A stretch of 64,000 nt of DNA from an uncultured Microbacterium sp. (GCA_913774665.1 CAJYHN010000004.1:1-64000), one strand, 5' to 3'; shown: positions 46,732 through 55,946, counted from the stretch's first letter. Numbers and translations are program-made. The notes: a model not told the origin generated them from the sequence alone.

Positions 46732-47241
46732 GGTGCCGGCGTGGACCGTCGCCTCGGAGTCGCCGTCGAGACCGTAGGCGGTGTGAACCAGACGTGCGGC
46801 CTCGGCAAGGTCGACGCCGCGCACCACGACCGAGATGCGGATCTCGGAGGTCGAGATCATCTCGATGTTGACGCCCGCCAGGCTCAACGCCTCGAACAGG
46901 GTGGCCGAGACGCCCGAGTGGGTGCGCATCCCCGCACCGACGACCGAGAGCTTGCCGATCTGGTCATCGTGGACGAGATTCTCGAAGCCGACCTCGGCCT
47001 GCTCACCAGCGAGGGCCTTGAGCGCCGTGGTGGCGTCGGTCTTGGGCAGGGTGAACGAGATGTCGGTGCGGCTGGTGGCAGCAGCCGAAACGTTCTGCAC
47101 GATCATGTCGACGTTCGCGCCGGACTTCGCGACGATCTTGAAGATGTCAGCGGCCTTGCCGGGCACGTCGGGCACGCCGATGACGGTGATCTTGGCCTGG
47201 CTGAGGTCGGTGGCGACGCCGGCGACGATGGGCTCTTCCAT
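46723..47241 (-). CDS. Aspartokinase beta subunit from internal start
   Basis: In frame within lysC, an ATG at codon 257 (MEEPIVAGVATDLSQ) is preceded by an excellent ribosome site AAAGAGGAG with 2 nt spacing to the ATG. It would yield a 172-residue ACT-only beta subunit, as known for alpha2beta2 aspartokinases of Corynebacterium and Bacillus. The strong site inside a coding region is the evidence; production is inferred. Confidence 0.65.
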   Translation of the reverse strand: MEEPIVAGVATDLSQAKITVIGVPDVPGKAADIFKIVAKSGANVDMIVQNVSAAATSRTDISFTLPKTDATTALKALAGEQAEVGFENLVHDDQIGKLSVVGAGMRTHSGVSATLFEALSLAGVNIEMISTSEIRISVVVRGVDLAEAARLVHTAYGLDGDSEATVHAGTGR

Positions 47242-48009
47242 GGCTCCTCTTTCGGGGACGAGTGCGGAGGTCTTCGAAGCGTCGAGCACCCAGGTGCCCT
47301 CGTTCGAGCTGAAGGTGGACCGCGCGTGGATCAGAACGCCGTGGCGCCGGGCGTACTCGACCGCGCGGATGTAGAGGACCTTCGCGCCGTTGGCGGCGAG
47401 CTCGAGCATCTCTTCACTGCCGACGCGGTCGAGCTTGCGGGCGAGAGGAACGACGCGGGGGTCGGCGGTGAAGATGCCATCGACGTCGCTGTAGATCTCG
47501 CAGACGTCGGCCTTGAGCGCCGCGGCGAGCGCGACGGCGGTGGTGTCGGAGCCGCCGCGACCGAGCGTGGTGATGTCGCGGGTGTCGCGGTTGAAGCCCT
47601 GGAAGCCGGCGACGATCACGATCGCCCCTTCGTCGAGCGCCTCGCGCAGTCGCACGGGTGTGACGTCGACGATGCGGGCCGCGCCGTGCGTGGCATCCGT
47701 GATCATCCCCGCCTGACTGCCGGTGAAGGAACGCGCCTCGAATCCCATTGAGTGGATCGCCATGGCCAGGAGGGCCATCGAGATGCGCTCCCCGCTGGAC
47801 AGCAGCATGTCGAGCTCGCGCGGCGCGGGGATCGGGGCGACCTGCCCCGCGAGGTCGAGGAGCTCATCGGTGGTGTCGCCCATGGCGCTGACCGCGACGA
47901 CGACCTCGTGGCCGGCGCGACGCGTGTCGACGATGCGTTTGGCGACCCGCTTGATGCTCTCGGCGTCGGCGACGGACGAGCCGCCGTACTTCTGGACGAT
48001 CAGAGCCAT
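46723..48009 (-). CDS. lysC: Aspartokinase (alpha subunit reading)
   Basis: 428 residues from the ATG at 48009. The kinase domain begins MALIVQKYGGSSVADAESIK and contains FQGFNRDTRDITTLGRGGSD; two ACT domains follow (ITVIGVPDVPGKAADIF; LSVVGAGMRTHSGVSATLFE). It makes aspartyl phosphate, the first step to Lys, Thr, Met and diaminopimelate; Lys+Thr feedback through the ACT domains is expected. An internal start for a beta subunit is present. The adjacent divergent threonine/serine exporter fits the pathway. Confidence 0.96.
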   Translation of the reverse strand: MALIVQKYGGSSVADAESIKRVAKRIVDTRRAGHEVVVAVSAMGDTTDELLDLAGQVAPIPAPRELDMLLSSGERISMALLAMAIHSMGFEARSFTGSQAGMITDATHGAARIVDVTPVRLREALDEGAIVIVAGFQGFNRDTRDITTLGRGGSDTTAVALAAALKADVCEIYSDVDGIFTADPRVVPLARKLDRVGSEEMLELAANGAKVLYIRAVEYARRHGVLIHARSTFSSNEGTWVLDASKTSALVPERGAMEEPIVAGVATDLSQAKITVIGVPDVPGKAADIFKIVAKSGANVDMIVQNVSAAATSRTDISFTLPKTDATTALKALAGEQAEVGFENLVHDDQIGKLSVVGAGMRTHSGVSATLFEALSLAGVNIEMISTSEIRISVVVRGVDLAEAARLVHTAYGLDGDSEATVHAGTGR

Positions 48010-48191
48010 GAGGAGAACTCCCGGAGGGGTCGTGCGTCGGGGTGTCACGACGCCGGCGCTCGTGCCGCGCCCGAGGATCATCCTAAAGGCGGGTGCATAC
48101 CGCCCCTGCCATGCGTCGACGCCCGGCGAAACCGGAGGGCCCGTCGATAGGATCGAGCGCTCCCACTCCCCCGTTCCCTGGAGGCCCGCGG

Positions 48192-49589
48192 TTGTCCCCC
48201 ACCCCGCGCCGACTGTTGTCGTCCCTGCGCCGTCTGGTGCACGTCGATGAGGCCTCGTCGCCCGATACGACGATGATCCCCGTCATCGACGAGGCGCTCT
48301 CGACGCGCATCCTCGACCTCGCCATCCGCATCGGCGAGACGATGCTCGTCGTCGGTGCTCCCGCCAACGAGGTGACCCTCACGATCGTGCGAGTGTGCGC
48401 GGCCTACGGGCTCGACCCGGTGCACGTCGACGTCACCTACAACTCGATCACGATCGCCCACAGCCGCCCTGGCGCGACTCATCCGACCACCCTGCTGCGG
48501 GTGGTGCGGGGTTCGGTACCCGACCACGCGAAGCTGCAGCGTCTGCAGGCTCTGGTGCAGGAGATCACCGGCGGTCTCGGGCTCGACGACGCGGTCGTGC
48601 GCTGCCGCGCGATCCGCCGCCTGCCGTTCCGCTACCGCCCCGTGATCGTCATCGCCTCGCAGGCGTCCCTCGCGGCCGGGGTCGCGATCATGTTCGGTGC
48701 GAACTGGCTCGCCCTGGTGCTGTCGTTTATCGCCGCGGCCCTCGCCGCGTCGACGCAGCACGTGATGGCGCGAGCACGCGTGCCGTACTTCTTCGCGCAG
48801 ATCGCGGGCGGATTCGTCCTCACCGTCTTCGCCGCCCTGTCCCCGTTGCTGCGCTTCACGGGCCTCGACGCGGCCGCGGCGATCCGGCCGTCGGTGATCG
48901 TGGCATCCGGAATCGTCCTGATGCTCGCGGGACTCACCGTGGTGGGCGCGGCTCAGGATGCCATCGACGGCTTCGCGCTGACGGCGACCGGGCGCATCCT
49001 CGAGCTCACGACGCAGACCCTCGGCGTCGTCCTCGGTATCCTCGCCGGGCTCGAGACGGTGCGCGTGATCGGGCTGGGCATGTCTCCGCCCTCGAATGCC
49101 CTCCCCCTCGGACCGATCGGCGTGCAGTTCGTCGGAGCGGCTGTCATCGCGATCGCCGTCGCCGTGTTCAACGGTGCCGGCGCGCGCATCGTCGTCGTCA
49201 GCGCCGCTCTCAGCCTCGTCGCGTGGGCGGGGTACGTCGCGGCCTCGGGCCTCGGCTTCGAGGTCGCGGCCGCAAGCGGCGTCGGCGCATTCGTCGGAAG
49301 CTTCGCGGGCATCGTCGTCGCCTATCGGTTGCACGTGCCCTCGGTCGCGATCACGACCGCCGCGATCCTGCCCCTGGTGCCCGGTGCGGCGGTGTTCCGC
49401 GGCCTGCTCGGAATCGTCGAGTCGGGCGACGACCCCGCGGTGCTCATGACCGGGGTGACCACGCTCGCCGGGGCAGCGACCATCGGCATCGCCCTGGCGG
49501 TGGGCGCCTCGCTCGGCATCTACCTGGGCCAGCCGGTGCGCGCGACGCTGTCGAGTGTCACGCGCGTGCGGGCGCGGGCGCGGGGGTAG
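48192..49589 (+). CDS. thrE: Threonine/serine exporter (ThrE family)
   Basis: 465 residues from a TTG at 48192 with GGAG about 10 nt upstream; an in-frame ATG at 48093 would add 33 residues without conserved sequence. The N-terminal DUF1212 part (GETMLVVGAPANEVTLTIVR, YNSITIAHSRPG) is followed by about ten membrane helices. ThrE of Corynebacterium exports threonine and serine by proton antiport. Its position beside aspartokinase fits removal of excess pathway product. Confidence 0.88.
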   Translation: MSPTPRRLLSSLRRLVHVDEASSPDTTMIPVIDEALSTRILDLAIRIGETMLVVGAPANEVTLTIVRVCAAYGLDPVHVDVTYNSITIAHSRPGATHPTTLLRVVRGSVPDHAKLQRLQALVQEITGGLGLDDAVVRCRAIRRLPFRYRPVIVIASQASLAAGVAIMFGANWLALVLSFIAAALAASTQHVMARARVPYFFAQIAGGFVLTVFAALSPLLRFTGLDAAAAIRPSVIVASGIVLMLAGLTVVGAAQDAIDGFALTATGRILELTTQTLGVVLGILAGLETVRVIGLGMSPPSNALPLGPIGVQFVGAAVIAIAVAVFNGAGARIVVVSAALSLVAWAGYVAASGLGFEVAAASGVGAFVGSFAGIVVAYRLHVPSVAITTAAILPLVPGAAVFRGLLGIVESGDDPAVLMTGVTTLAGAATIGIALAVGASLGIYLGQPVRATLSSVTRVRARARG

Positions 49590-49605
49590 TCACGAAAGAG
49601 GGCGG

Positions 49606-49651
49606 GGATGCCACGGCCCCCGCGTCGCGCGGGCACCGGGCCGTGGCATCC
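49606..49651. terminator. Bidirectional terminator, thrE / pstB
   Basis: A perfect 14-bp stem (GGATGCCACGGCCC / GGGCCGTGGCATCC) with an 18-nt loop between convergent genes. Its arms contain the over-represented GGATGCC/GGCATCC 7-mer. Confidence 0.75.
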
Positions 49652-49674
49652 GGGGTTCTCAAGTACAGCCCGGC

Positions 49675-50613
49675 TCAGCCGAAGCGGCCATTGACATAGT
49701 CGTACGTGCGCGGATCGATCGGCGAGTCGAACATCGCCGCGGTGTCACCGTGCTCGACGATGTGCCCCGGCTGACCCTGGGATGCCAGAAAGAACGCGCA
49801 CTGCTGCGACACGCGCTGCGCCTGCTGCATGTTGTGGGTGACGATGACGATCGTCACCTCTTTCTGGAGCTCTCCCATCGTCTCTTCGATGACGCGCGTG
49901 GACGTGGGGTCGAGAGCGGAGCAGGGCTCGTCCATGAGCAGCACCTTGGGTTTGACCGCGAGCGATCGCGCGATGCACAGGCGCTGCTGCTGACCGCCCG
50001 ACAGACCGCCGCCAGGCTGCCGCAGGCGGTCCTTGACCTCTTTCCACAGACCGGCCGAGGCGAGGGAACGCTCGACGAGATAGTCCTTCTCGTCACGGGA
50101 GGCGCGGACGCCCGTCAGGCGGAGGCCCGCGATGACGTTGTCGTAGATCGACATCGCCGGGAACGGATTGGGCTTCTGGAAGACCATGCCGATGTCGCGT
50201 CGCGCCTCGGTGAGCTTGCGGCCCGTGTCGTAGATGTCGACGCCGTCGAGCAGCACCTCGCCCGCCAGAGACGCAGACGGGACGAGTTCGTGCATGCGGT
50301 TGAGGATGCGCAGGAAAGTCGACTTCCCGCACCCGGACGGACCGATGAGGGCCGTGACCTCTCCGGCGGGCATGGTCAGCGACACGCGGTCGAGCACCTG
50401 ATGGTCGCCGAACCATGCGGTGATCCCGCGGGCGTCGAGCGTCGCAAGGTCGGACGGCAGCTGCGGGAACGGGTCCGGCGGCAGTTCCGCCTGCACGAGA
50501 TCGCCCTCGGTGGGCGGGGGGAAGACGGGGGTCGCCTGCGCGGGCTCGCGCCGGGCGCGGCGGCCCGGGGTGTCGCCGGCGGCGGGAAGAACGGTGGTGA
50601 TGTCATCGGACAT
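49675..50613 (-). CDS. pstB: Phosphate ABC transporter ATPase PstB
   Basis: 312 residues. After a ~55-residue Pro/Ala-rich N-terminal extension not usual in PstB come Walker [10 protein letters not shown], the PstB-specific [18 protein letters not shown], signature LSGGQQQRL, Walker [14 protein letters not shown] and the switch His in VTHNMQQA. It drives phosphate import. It is the last gene of the locus, separated from pstC-pstA-pstS by six surface-protein genes, and lies 17 bp after the sortase-like gene. Confidence 0.95.
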   Translation of the reverse strand: MSDDITTVLPAAGDTPGRRARREPAQATPVFPPPTEGDLVQAELPPDPFPQLPSDLATLDARGITAWFGDHQVLDRVSLTMPAGEVTALIGPSGCGKSTFLRILNRMHELVPSASLAGEVLLDGVDIYDTGRKLTEARRDIGMVFQKPNPFPAMSIYDNVIAGLRLTGVRASRDEKDYLVERSLASAGLWKEVKDRLRQPGGGLSGGQQQRLCIARSLAVKPKVLLMDEPCSALDPTSTRVIEETMGELQKEVTIVIVTHNMQQAQRVSQQCAFFLASQGQPGHIVEHGDTAAMFDSPIDPRTYDYVNGRFG

Positions 50614-50630
50614 GTCGCGGTCCTCGGGGG

Positions 50631-51590
50631 TCAGAGCAGATTGGGGAGCAGTCGCGTGAGCTGGTCCGCGACGAAGAAGCCGGCGAGGGCGCCGACGGGC
50701 AGGAAGACGATCCACGTCTTCTGCGCGCCGAACCGGCGGAAGGACCACACGGCCGCGGTCTCGACGGCGATGAGGAACTGCACGGCGAAGACGAGCGCCC
50801 ACACCGTGCGCACGTCTGTGGCCATGGCGCGGTGCGACGGATCGAGCGTCGTCGTCACCCGTGCGCCAGCGGGTTGCGTCTCGGAGACGAGCCGGGCGTC
50901 GACGTAGGCGATCCCGGTCGGGATGTAGGGGACGCCACGGGCCGTCTGCAGGATGAGCCGGCTCTCACCGCGCGTGAGGTTCGGGGGCGTCGGATCGCCG
51001 GCGTAGCGGAGCCCCATCACCTCGAAGACCTGCAGCCCCTGACCGGTGCGCACCGTGATCTCGTCGCCCGGCTCAAGCGACGAGATCGCCGAGAACGGCC
51101 CCCCGTACGCTCCGGCCCGGCCCATCAGCACGCTGACACCGGCCTGACCGGGCAGGACGCTGTCGCGGCGATGCCCGACGCCCAGAACCGTCTGCGCCGA
51201 GGACGTACCTTCGACCACGACCTCGTGGAATCGCAGACGCGGGATGTCCATGATCGCGACCGGAGCCCCGTCGGCCAGCACCACGTCCTCGAACGTGCCC
51301 TCGCTGACCGGCGCGGTGCCGGCGGCGAGCTGGGCGCGCAGATCGTCCTCGAGACGCTGCTGCGACGCGAGATGCTGCAGGTGGCTGAAGACGGTGACGT
51401 TCAAGACGAACATCATCACCAGAAGCAGCAGCGTCGCGACGATGCTACGCGCGAGGGCCTCGCCCGGGCTCAGCGCGACCGGTCCGCGCGGGGCCGCCGG
51501 GGGACGGCGGGGAGGGCGCGGCGGGCGGGGCGGGCGCCCGCGCTGCGCGGAAGGCCCCACGGGAGCGGCCGGTTCGTCGATGACGCTCAC
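50631..51590 (-). CDS. Sortase-fold membrane protein lacking catalytic His and Cys
   Basis: 319 residues starting with a GTG that overlaps the previous stop. A Pro/Arg-rich N-terminal tail, a membrane helix (about 47-70), a sortase-like barrel, and two C-terminal helices. The barrel shows [35 protein letters not shown] and [11 protein letters not shown]. In active sortases the second and third regions read AGHR and TLTTC; here the corresponding residues are MGRA and LQTA, so catalytic His and Cys are replaced by Arg and Ala. It is probably a non-catalytic scaffold or binding protein for its neighbours. Confidence 0.75.
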   Translation of the reverse strand: MSVIDEPAAPVGPSAQRGRPPRPPRPPRRPPAAPRGPVALSPGEALARSIVATLLLLVMMFVLNVTVFSHLQHLASQQRLEDDLRAQLAAGTAPVSEGTFEDVVLADGAPVAIMDIPRLRFHEVVVEGTSSAQTVLGVGHRRDSVLPGQAGVSVLMGRAGAYGGPFSAISSLEPGDEITVRTGQGLQVFEVMGLRYAGDPTPPNLTRGESRLILQTARGVPYIPTGIAYVDARLVSETQPAGARVTTTLDPSHRAMATDVRTVWALVFAVQFLIAVETAAVWSFRRFGAQKTWIVFLPVGALAGFFVADQLTRLLPNLL

Positions 51591-52444
51591 GCGGGCACCC
51601 CGATCGCGAGGTCGTCGGCCACGGCATCCCGGCGCGAACGCCACACCTGCACGGCGACGACGGCGATCCCCGCCAGCAGCAGCGCCGACACGATCATCCA
51701 CGGGAAGGCGAAGACGGTGACGTCCCGCGTCAGGGGACTTAGCTGTGTGCCCCCGACATCGGCGGGCGGGCGGAAGGTCGCGTGCGCGGTGAGGACCGTC
51801 CACTGCCCGACGCCGGGCAGCTCGGCCGAGACGACACGACTCTCCCCCGCCTTGAGTTGAGAGACGGTCACGGCATCGACCTGCGCGACGCGGTTTCCGA
51901 ACGGCCCCTCCATCCAGAAGTCGGCCGTCGCGTCGAACGTCGACTTCGAGACGTTGCGCACCGTGAACGACAGCAGAGCCGATCCGCCGAACGGGTTCGG
52001 GGAGATGCGGACGTCGCTGAGCAGACCACCCACGTGCACGACACCACCCAGGTCGACCTCATTCGCGGAGGGCGTCGGCGAAGGCGAGACGCTCGACACG
52101 GTCTCGGAGCCGGACCCCGCGGGGGCGGTGGCCCCGCCGGAACCCGATCGCCCACCGGTCCCCCCGGCGGCGCCCTTCGACGGCGCTCCCTGGCCGGTCG
52201 CACCCGCCGGAGCGGGAAGGCACGGCGAGGACTGCGAGCTGGGCGGACCGATCACCGTCGCCGACATGTCCAGGGCCCCGGTCGGCGCGGCGGACGGCGC
52301 CGCGGTCGGGCACGTCACCCCCTGCGCGCCGAGCACGGGCAGGGCAATGGCGCTTTGCGAGGCCGTCGGCACCAGCACTGCCGCCGCGGCGATCAGCGCG
52401 ACGGCGGACAGTCGCGATGTCCATCCCCGCAAGACAGGCCTCAC
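51587..52444 (-). CDS. Surface protein with Ig-like domain and C-terminal anchor
   Basis: 285 residues: signal peptide, a Ser/Gly/Pro-rich linker (about 45-130), a beta-sandwich domain and a C-terminal helix FPWMIVSALLLAGIAVVAVQ with a short basic tail. Its folded domain shares an identical layout with the C-terminal domain of the DUF916 protein encoded just upstream (LLSFTVRN, GVGQW, RDVTVFAFPW against VTFTVRN, GVGQW, RDTVLFVVPW), so it looks like a duplication lacking the N-terminal wall-binding domain. Function unknown. Confidence 0.75.
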   Translation of the reverse strand: MRPVLRGWTSRLSAVALIAAAAVLVPTASQSAIALPVLGAQGVTCPTAAPSAAPTGALDMSATVIGPPSSQSSPCLPAPAGATGQGAPSKGAAGGTGGRSGSGGATAPAGSGSETVSSVSPSPTPSANEVDLGGVVHVGGLLSDVRISPNPFGGSALLSFTVRNVSKSTFDATADFWMEGPFGNRVAQVDAVTVSQLKAGESRVVSAELPGVGQWTVLTAHATFRPPADVGGTQLSPLTRDVTVFAFPWMIVSALLLAGIAVVAVQVWRSRRDAVADDLAIGVPA

Positions 52445-53541
52445 AGCGTTCCGCCCGAGGCACCCACCGACGCGGTCTCGCGCTCAGTCTCCGCCTTGCG
52501 GCGCGCCTCGGCCTCGGTGTACTCCACCCAGGCCCGGGCGCGGCGTTCGTCGACGCGGCGGCGCAGGCGCAACCAGCCCCACACCAGCAGGCCCACGAGG
52601 ATCACGAGCAGCAGCGCCCAGGGGACCACGAACAGGACGGTGTCGCGTGACACGCTGCGCAGCGGCCCCGGGTTCAACGCCTGGTCGTCGATCGAGGGGT
52701 ACAGCGTCACCGACGGAGCGAGGTAGACCCACTGCCCCACGCCCGACAGCGTGGTCGTCACGGTCCGCGTGCTGCCGGGCAGCATCTCGTCGACGTCGGA
52801 CTCGACGACACCCGAGACGCCGACGCCGAACAGTCCGCGCACCTCGGCCTTGAGGCGTCCGGCGAGGGCGACGTTGCCAGCGTTTCGCACCGTGAACGTC
52901 ACGGTCGTCTCGCCGTCGAGGGGGTTCAGGCTCGGTGCATAGGAGGCGGACATGCCGTCGATCGACATGATGGGCTGCAGGTCGCCGGGGACGCGCACGT
53001 ACAGGCGTGTGCCCACGCGGCGATCCACCAGCACCTGGCCATCGTCGGCGAGGGCCGAAACGACCAGACCGGCGGCGTGATCGCCCGGACCCGCGTCGGC
53101 CGGGACGTCGAGGTGGAAGGGCACCTCGGTCGAGGCTCCCGGCTCGAGGGCGACCGAGACGCTCGTGTGTCCACCGAAGTCGACCCAGGCGCCGGCATCC
53201 GTGGGGGCGACCCCGGTCTCGAGCAGGCCGTAGCCGCCCTCGTCGGTGTTGAACGCGTCAGTGGCGAAGACGGTGTAGGTCTGCGGGGTCGAACCGACGT
53301 TGGTGACCACGTAGGTGTCGTCGAGGGTCTGCCCCGGGCTCATCTGATAGCTGAAGCGCGACCGGGGCGACGTGCCGTCGGCCGACAGCGGGGCCGCCGA
53401 GACGCCGATCGTGTCGGTGGTGGGGGCGTCCTCGGCGTGGGCAGGACGGGCCGCGGAGAGGGCGGCGACGCCCACGAGGGCGAGCGCGACCGAGCGGATC
53501 CCCCACGCCTTCGGGTGGCGGGGAGCAGGGAAGGAAAGCAC
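52441..53541 (-). CDS. DUF916 / WxL-interacting-like membrane protein
   Basis: 366 residues from a GTG at 53541 with GCGGAG eight nt upstream; an ATG at 53586 lacks a ribosome site. Signal peptide, a DUF916-like domain (SYQMSPGQTLDDTYVVTNVG, VPADAGPGDHAAGLVVSAL), a second beta domain (TVTFTVRNAGNVALAG, GVGQWVYL), and a C-terminal helix with Arg-rich tail. In Firmicutes, DUF916 proteins bind peptidoglycan and WxL proteins; a WxL-like gene lies immediately upstream here. It overlaps the next gene (GTGA). Confidence 0.8.
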   Translation of the reverse strand: MLSFPAPRHPKAWGIRSVALALVGVAALSAARPAHAEDAPTTDTIGVSAAPLSADGTSPRSRFSYQMSPGQTLDDTYVVTNVGSTPQTYTVFATDAFNTDEGGYGLLETGVAPTDAGAWVDFGGHTSVSVALEPGASTEVPFHLDVPADAGPGDHAAGLVVSALADDGQVLVDRRVGTRLYVRVPGDLQPIMSIDGMSASYAPSLNPLDGETTVTFTVRNAGNVALAGRLKAEVRGLFGVGVSGVVESDVDEMLPGSTRTVTTTLSGVGQWVYLAPSVTLYPSIDDQALNPGPLRSVSRDTVLFVVPWALLLVILVGLLVWGWLRLRRRVDERRARAWVEYTEAEARRKAETERETASVGASGGTL

Positions 53542-53625
53542 GATATATCTCCGCAGAGGATGCTTGCCGCGATCGATCCGCGGCATGAACGAGGGCTGAA
53601 CGCCCAACGGGCTGTCGGGCACGGA

Positions 53626-53656
53626 CGAGGGGCGGCGCCGACGGCGCCGCCCCTCG
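53626..53656 (-). terminator. Strong hairpin after the WxL-like gene
   Basis: A perfect 14-bp GC stem (CGAGGGGCGGCGCC / GGCGCCGCCCCTCG) with a GAC loop lies 8 bp after the WxL-like stop codon. It should reduce readthrough into the DUF916, Ig-like, sortase-like and pstB genes, making the upstream secreted proteins more abundant. Confidence 0.75.
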
Positions 53657-53663
53657 CGTGCGA

Positions 53664-54722
53664 TCACTTCGAGACGAGCGTGAGCGTCATCTTCGAGGTG
53701 TAGGTGCCGGCCGGAGCGTCGGACGGCGCCACGAGGGTCAGATCTGCACCGAGCTTGGTCACGCCGACACCCGAACCCGCCGACGCGCTGGCGAAGGTCG
53801 AGGGGTAGACGGCCGAGCCGGCGGTCTGGGCCGTCGCAGGGACGACGCCGGTGGAGGTGGTTCCGGTCGGGTTGACCTTGGGGCCTACACCGAGGTTGGC
53901 GGAGCTGAACGAGGCGGCGTCGCTCGTGAACGCGGCGACCGTCTGCGTCAGCGTCCAGCCCTTCTTGCTGACCACGCGGTCGTCGGTCACCGTGACCTCG
54001 GGGAGGCTCGCGGTCGAGGTCGACTTGTTGTTGACCAGCTGAGCCTGTCCGAAGGTCGCCTTGGCGCCCGCGGGAACCGAGAGCGACAGCGAACCGTCCT
54101 GAGGAGCCACCGTGGTGGCCTGCAGCGAGATGTCGCCCGAGGTGCCACCGGTCGAAGGCGCGGTACCGTCGGCGGCGGGGACGGTCGCGGTGTAGCTCCA
54201 CGAACCGCCCGGCTTGACCGTAATGTAGGCGAAAGACACGTCCTCGACGATGACGCCGTTGTTGGAGGTGAACGCCAGACCGGCGGAGAAGTCGCCACCG
54301 TTGGCCTTGACCGAGGCGTAGTTCGCGCCGGCCAGGTTGTTGAGCAGCAGAGCCGGCGTGAGGACCGTCTTCTTCGCGGAGTCGTTGAAGGCGTTCATCT
54401 GGCTGCCGAGCCACTTCGACGTGTCGCGCTCGCCACCGCGGGGCGAGACGAAGACGAAGACGCCGGTGGCCTTGTCGGGGCCGGTGAACATCTTGTCGTA
54501 GTTCGAGAAGCCCTCGCCGACGGGGTACCCCGCAACGAGCTGATCGAATGCGATGGCTTCGCCGTCCTTGACAAGGTTCTCGGTCGTGGCGTCGAAGATG
54601 TAGAACGGCTCGGTCGAGCCGGCGGGCGTGTTCGCGGCCTGCGCGGCCGTGACGCCGGTGCCGACCAGCACGAGGGCGAGGGCGGCCGCCGCGGCGGCCT
54701 TGAGGGCGGAAGTGCGGAACAT
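53664..54722 (-). CDS. Secreted WxL-like protein
   Basis: 352 residues: signal peptide ending near TAAQAANTP and no C-terminal membrane helix, so it is secreted or wall-bound. The N-terminal half is unknown. The C-terminal ~130 residues resemble a WxL domain: EVTVTDDRVVSKKGWTLTQT (first W-x-L) and a final strand TSKMTLTLVSK in which the second Trp is not kept. WxL domains bind peptidoglycan. The neighbouring DUF916 gene is the usual partner family. Function in phosphate uptake is inferred from the locus. Confidence 0.65.
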   Translation of the reverse strand: MFRTSALKAAAAAALALVLVGTGVTAAQAANTPAGSTEPFYIFDATTENLVKDGEAIAFDQLVAGYPVGEGFSNYDKMFTGPDKATGVFVFVSPRGGERDTSKWLGSQMNAFNDSAKKTVLTPALLLNNLAGANYASVKANGGDFSAGLAFTSNNGVIVEDVSFAYITVKPGGSWSYTATVPAADGTAPSTGGTSGDISLQATTVAPQDGSLSLSVPAGAKATFGQAQLVNNKSTSTASLPEVTVTDDRVVSKKGWTLTQTVAAFTSDAASFSSANLGVGPKVNPTGTTSTGVVPATAQTAGSAVYPSTFASASAGSGVGVTKLGADLTLVAPSDAPAGTYTSKMTLTLVSK

Positions 54723-54751
54723 CGGAATGTCTACCTTTTCGATTTTTTCGA

Positions 54752-55873
54752 TCAGCCCTGGGCGTACGCCGCGATGGGGGTGGTCGAAGAGGGGGCGAGG
54801 AAACCGAACTTGCGCTTGACCGATCCGGGCGCCAGGGGCGAGTTGCCGAAGTTGGTCAGGCTGGTCAGCGACGACGAGTTGACCAGGTTCGCAAGAACCG
54901 GGTCGTACGCGGCCGAGCCCGAGTAGGTGAACGTCGACTGCACGCGCGCGCGCTCGACGATCAGGTAGGTGTCACGGCCGAAGGTCGTGTTGGAGTAGTA
55001 GCTCGCGTTGGGGACGAGCGAGGGAGCCGTGCCGGTGAAGGGCGCGGCACCGGCGACGGGCGAACCCAGCTGCACGGTGGAGGCGGCGGCGACGGTGTTG
55101 ACACCGGCCACGCTGTTGGCCTGGGCGATCCAGCTCGCGGCCGAGAAGGGGATGATCTCGCCGTCGCCGAGCACGGTGGCGTCGTTCTCGGGGACGGTGG
55201 TGTTGGTCGCGTCGGCGACACCCGAGGGCGTCGTCACACCGATGGCGTTCAGGAAGAACGTGCGGGTGCCCGACGAGGTCTGCGGCAGGCGCGGCTTGAC
55301 CGTCACGCCGTCGATCGAGGTGATGGTGCCCTCGTAGATGCCCTTGAGCTGCGAGGCGCTGAGCGTGGCCCAGGCGGCGGTGCCGCCCTTGTAGGCGTAG
55401 GCGACCGCGTCACGGGCGAAAGGCACGTACAGCAGGCGGCCGTCGGCGTTCGCCGACGAGCCCGGACCGCCGGAGCTGCGGGCGATGTCGACCTGGCCGA
55501 CTATGGTGCGCGCCGGGGTGACGTTTCCGCTGACCGACCAGTTGCCCCCGTCGATCGAGCGGCGCAGGGCGTCGCGACCGGCGCCCGAGCCGTTGGGTCG
55601 GGCGAAGAAGGGGCCGTTCGACTTGACCTGGATCGCGGCCGACCCGAAGGCGTCGAAGTTGCCGATCGACTTGCCGTCGGCGAGGACGCGGACGTACGAG
55701 CCCGAAGCGCTCGACCCGTTCGTCAGGGCGTTCATGGCGTCCTGCAGGGTGTCGGAGCCGACAGCCGCGTAGCTGTTCGACACCGGCTCGGCGGACGCGG
55801 TCGAGGCGATGCTCACGCCCGACAGCAGGAGGCCGACGGCCGCACCGAGGGCGGCGATCTTCTTGATCTTCAC
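54752..55873 (-). CDS. Secreted PstS-like binding protein
   Basis: 373 residues with a GTG start, a signal peptide (cleavage near ASAEPVS) and a two-lobed periplasmic-binding fold. AVGSDTLQDAMNALTNG and QTSSGTRTFFLNAIG resemble the phosphate-contacting loops of PstS (GSGST.., SGTR). There is no lipobox or membrane anchor, so the protein is free or held by partners in the wall. It lies between two other surface genes and may capture phosphate outside the membrane. Confidence 0.75.
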   Translation of the reverse strand: MKIKKIAALGAAVGLLLSGVSIASTASAEPVSNSYAAVGSDTLQDAMNALTNGSSASGSYVRVLADGKSIGNFDAFGSAAIQVKSNGPFFARPNGSGAGRDALRRSIDGGNWSVSGNVTPARTIVGQVDIARSSGGPGSSANADGRLLYVPFARDAVAYAYKGGTAAWATLSASQLKGIYEGTITSIDGVTVKPRLPQTSSGTRTFFLNAIGVTTPSGVADATNTTVPENDATVLGDGEIIPFSAASWIAQANSVAGVNTVAAASTVQLGSPVAGAAPFTGTAPSLVPNASYYSNTTFGRDTYLIVERARVQSTFTYSGSAAYDPVLANLVNSSSLTSLTNFGNSPLAPGSVKRKFGFLAPSSTTPIAAYAQG

Positions 55874-55946
55874 GGGTTACCAATCTGGAAGAGGTGGATG
55901 GGGTGTGATTTCGGGTGATGCACGGAAGGACAAGAGCGGGTCCGGG

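Noticed and set aside
55874-55946. A third PHO box before the 373-residue binding protein gene
   Set aside because: TCAC words are present but spaced 10 nt instead of 11 and no -10 box follows.
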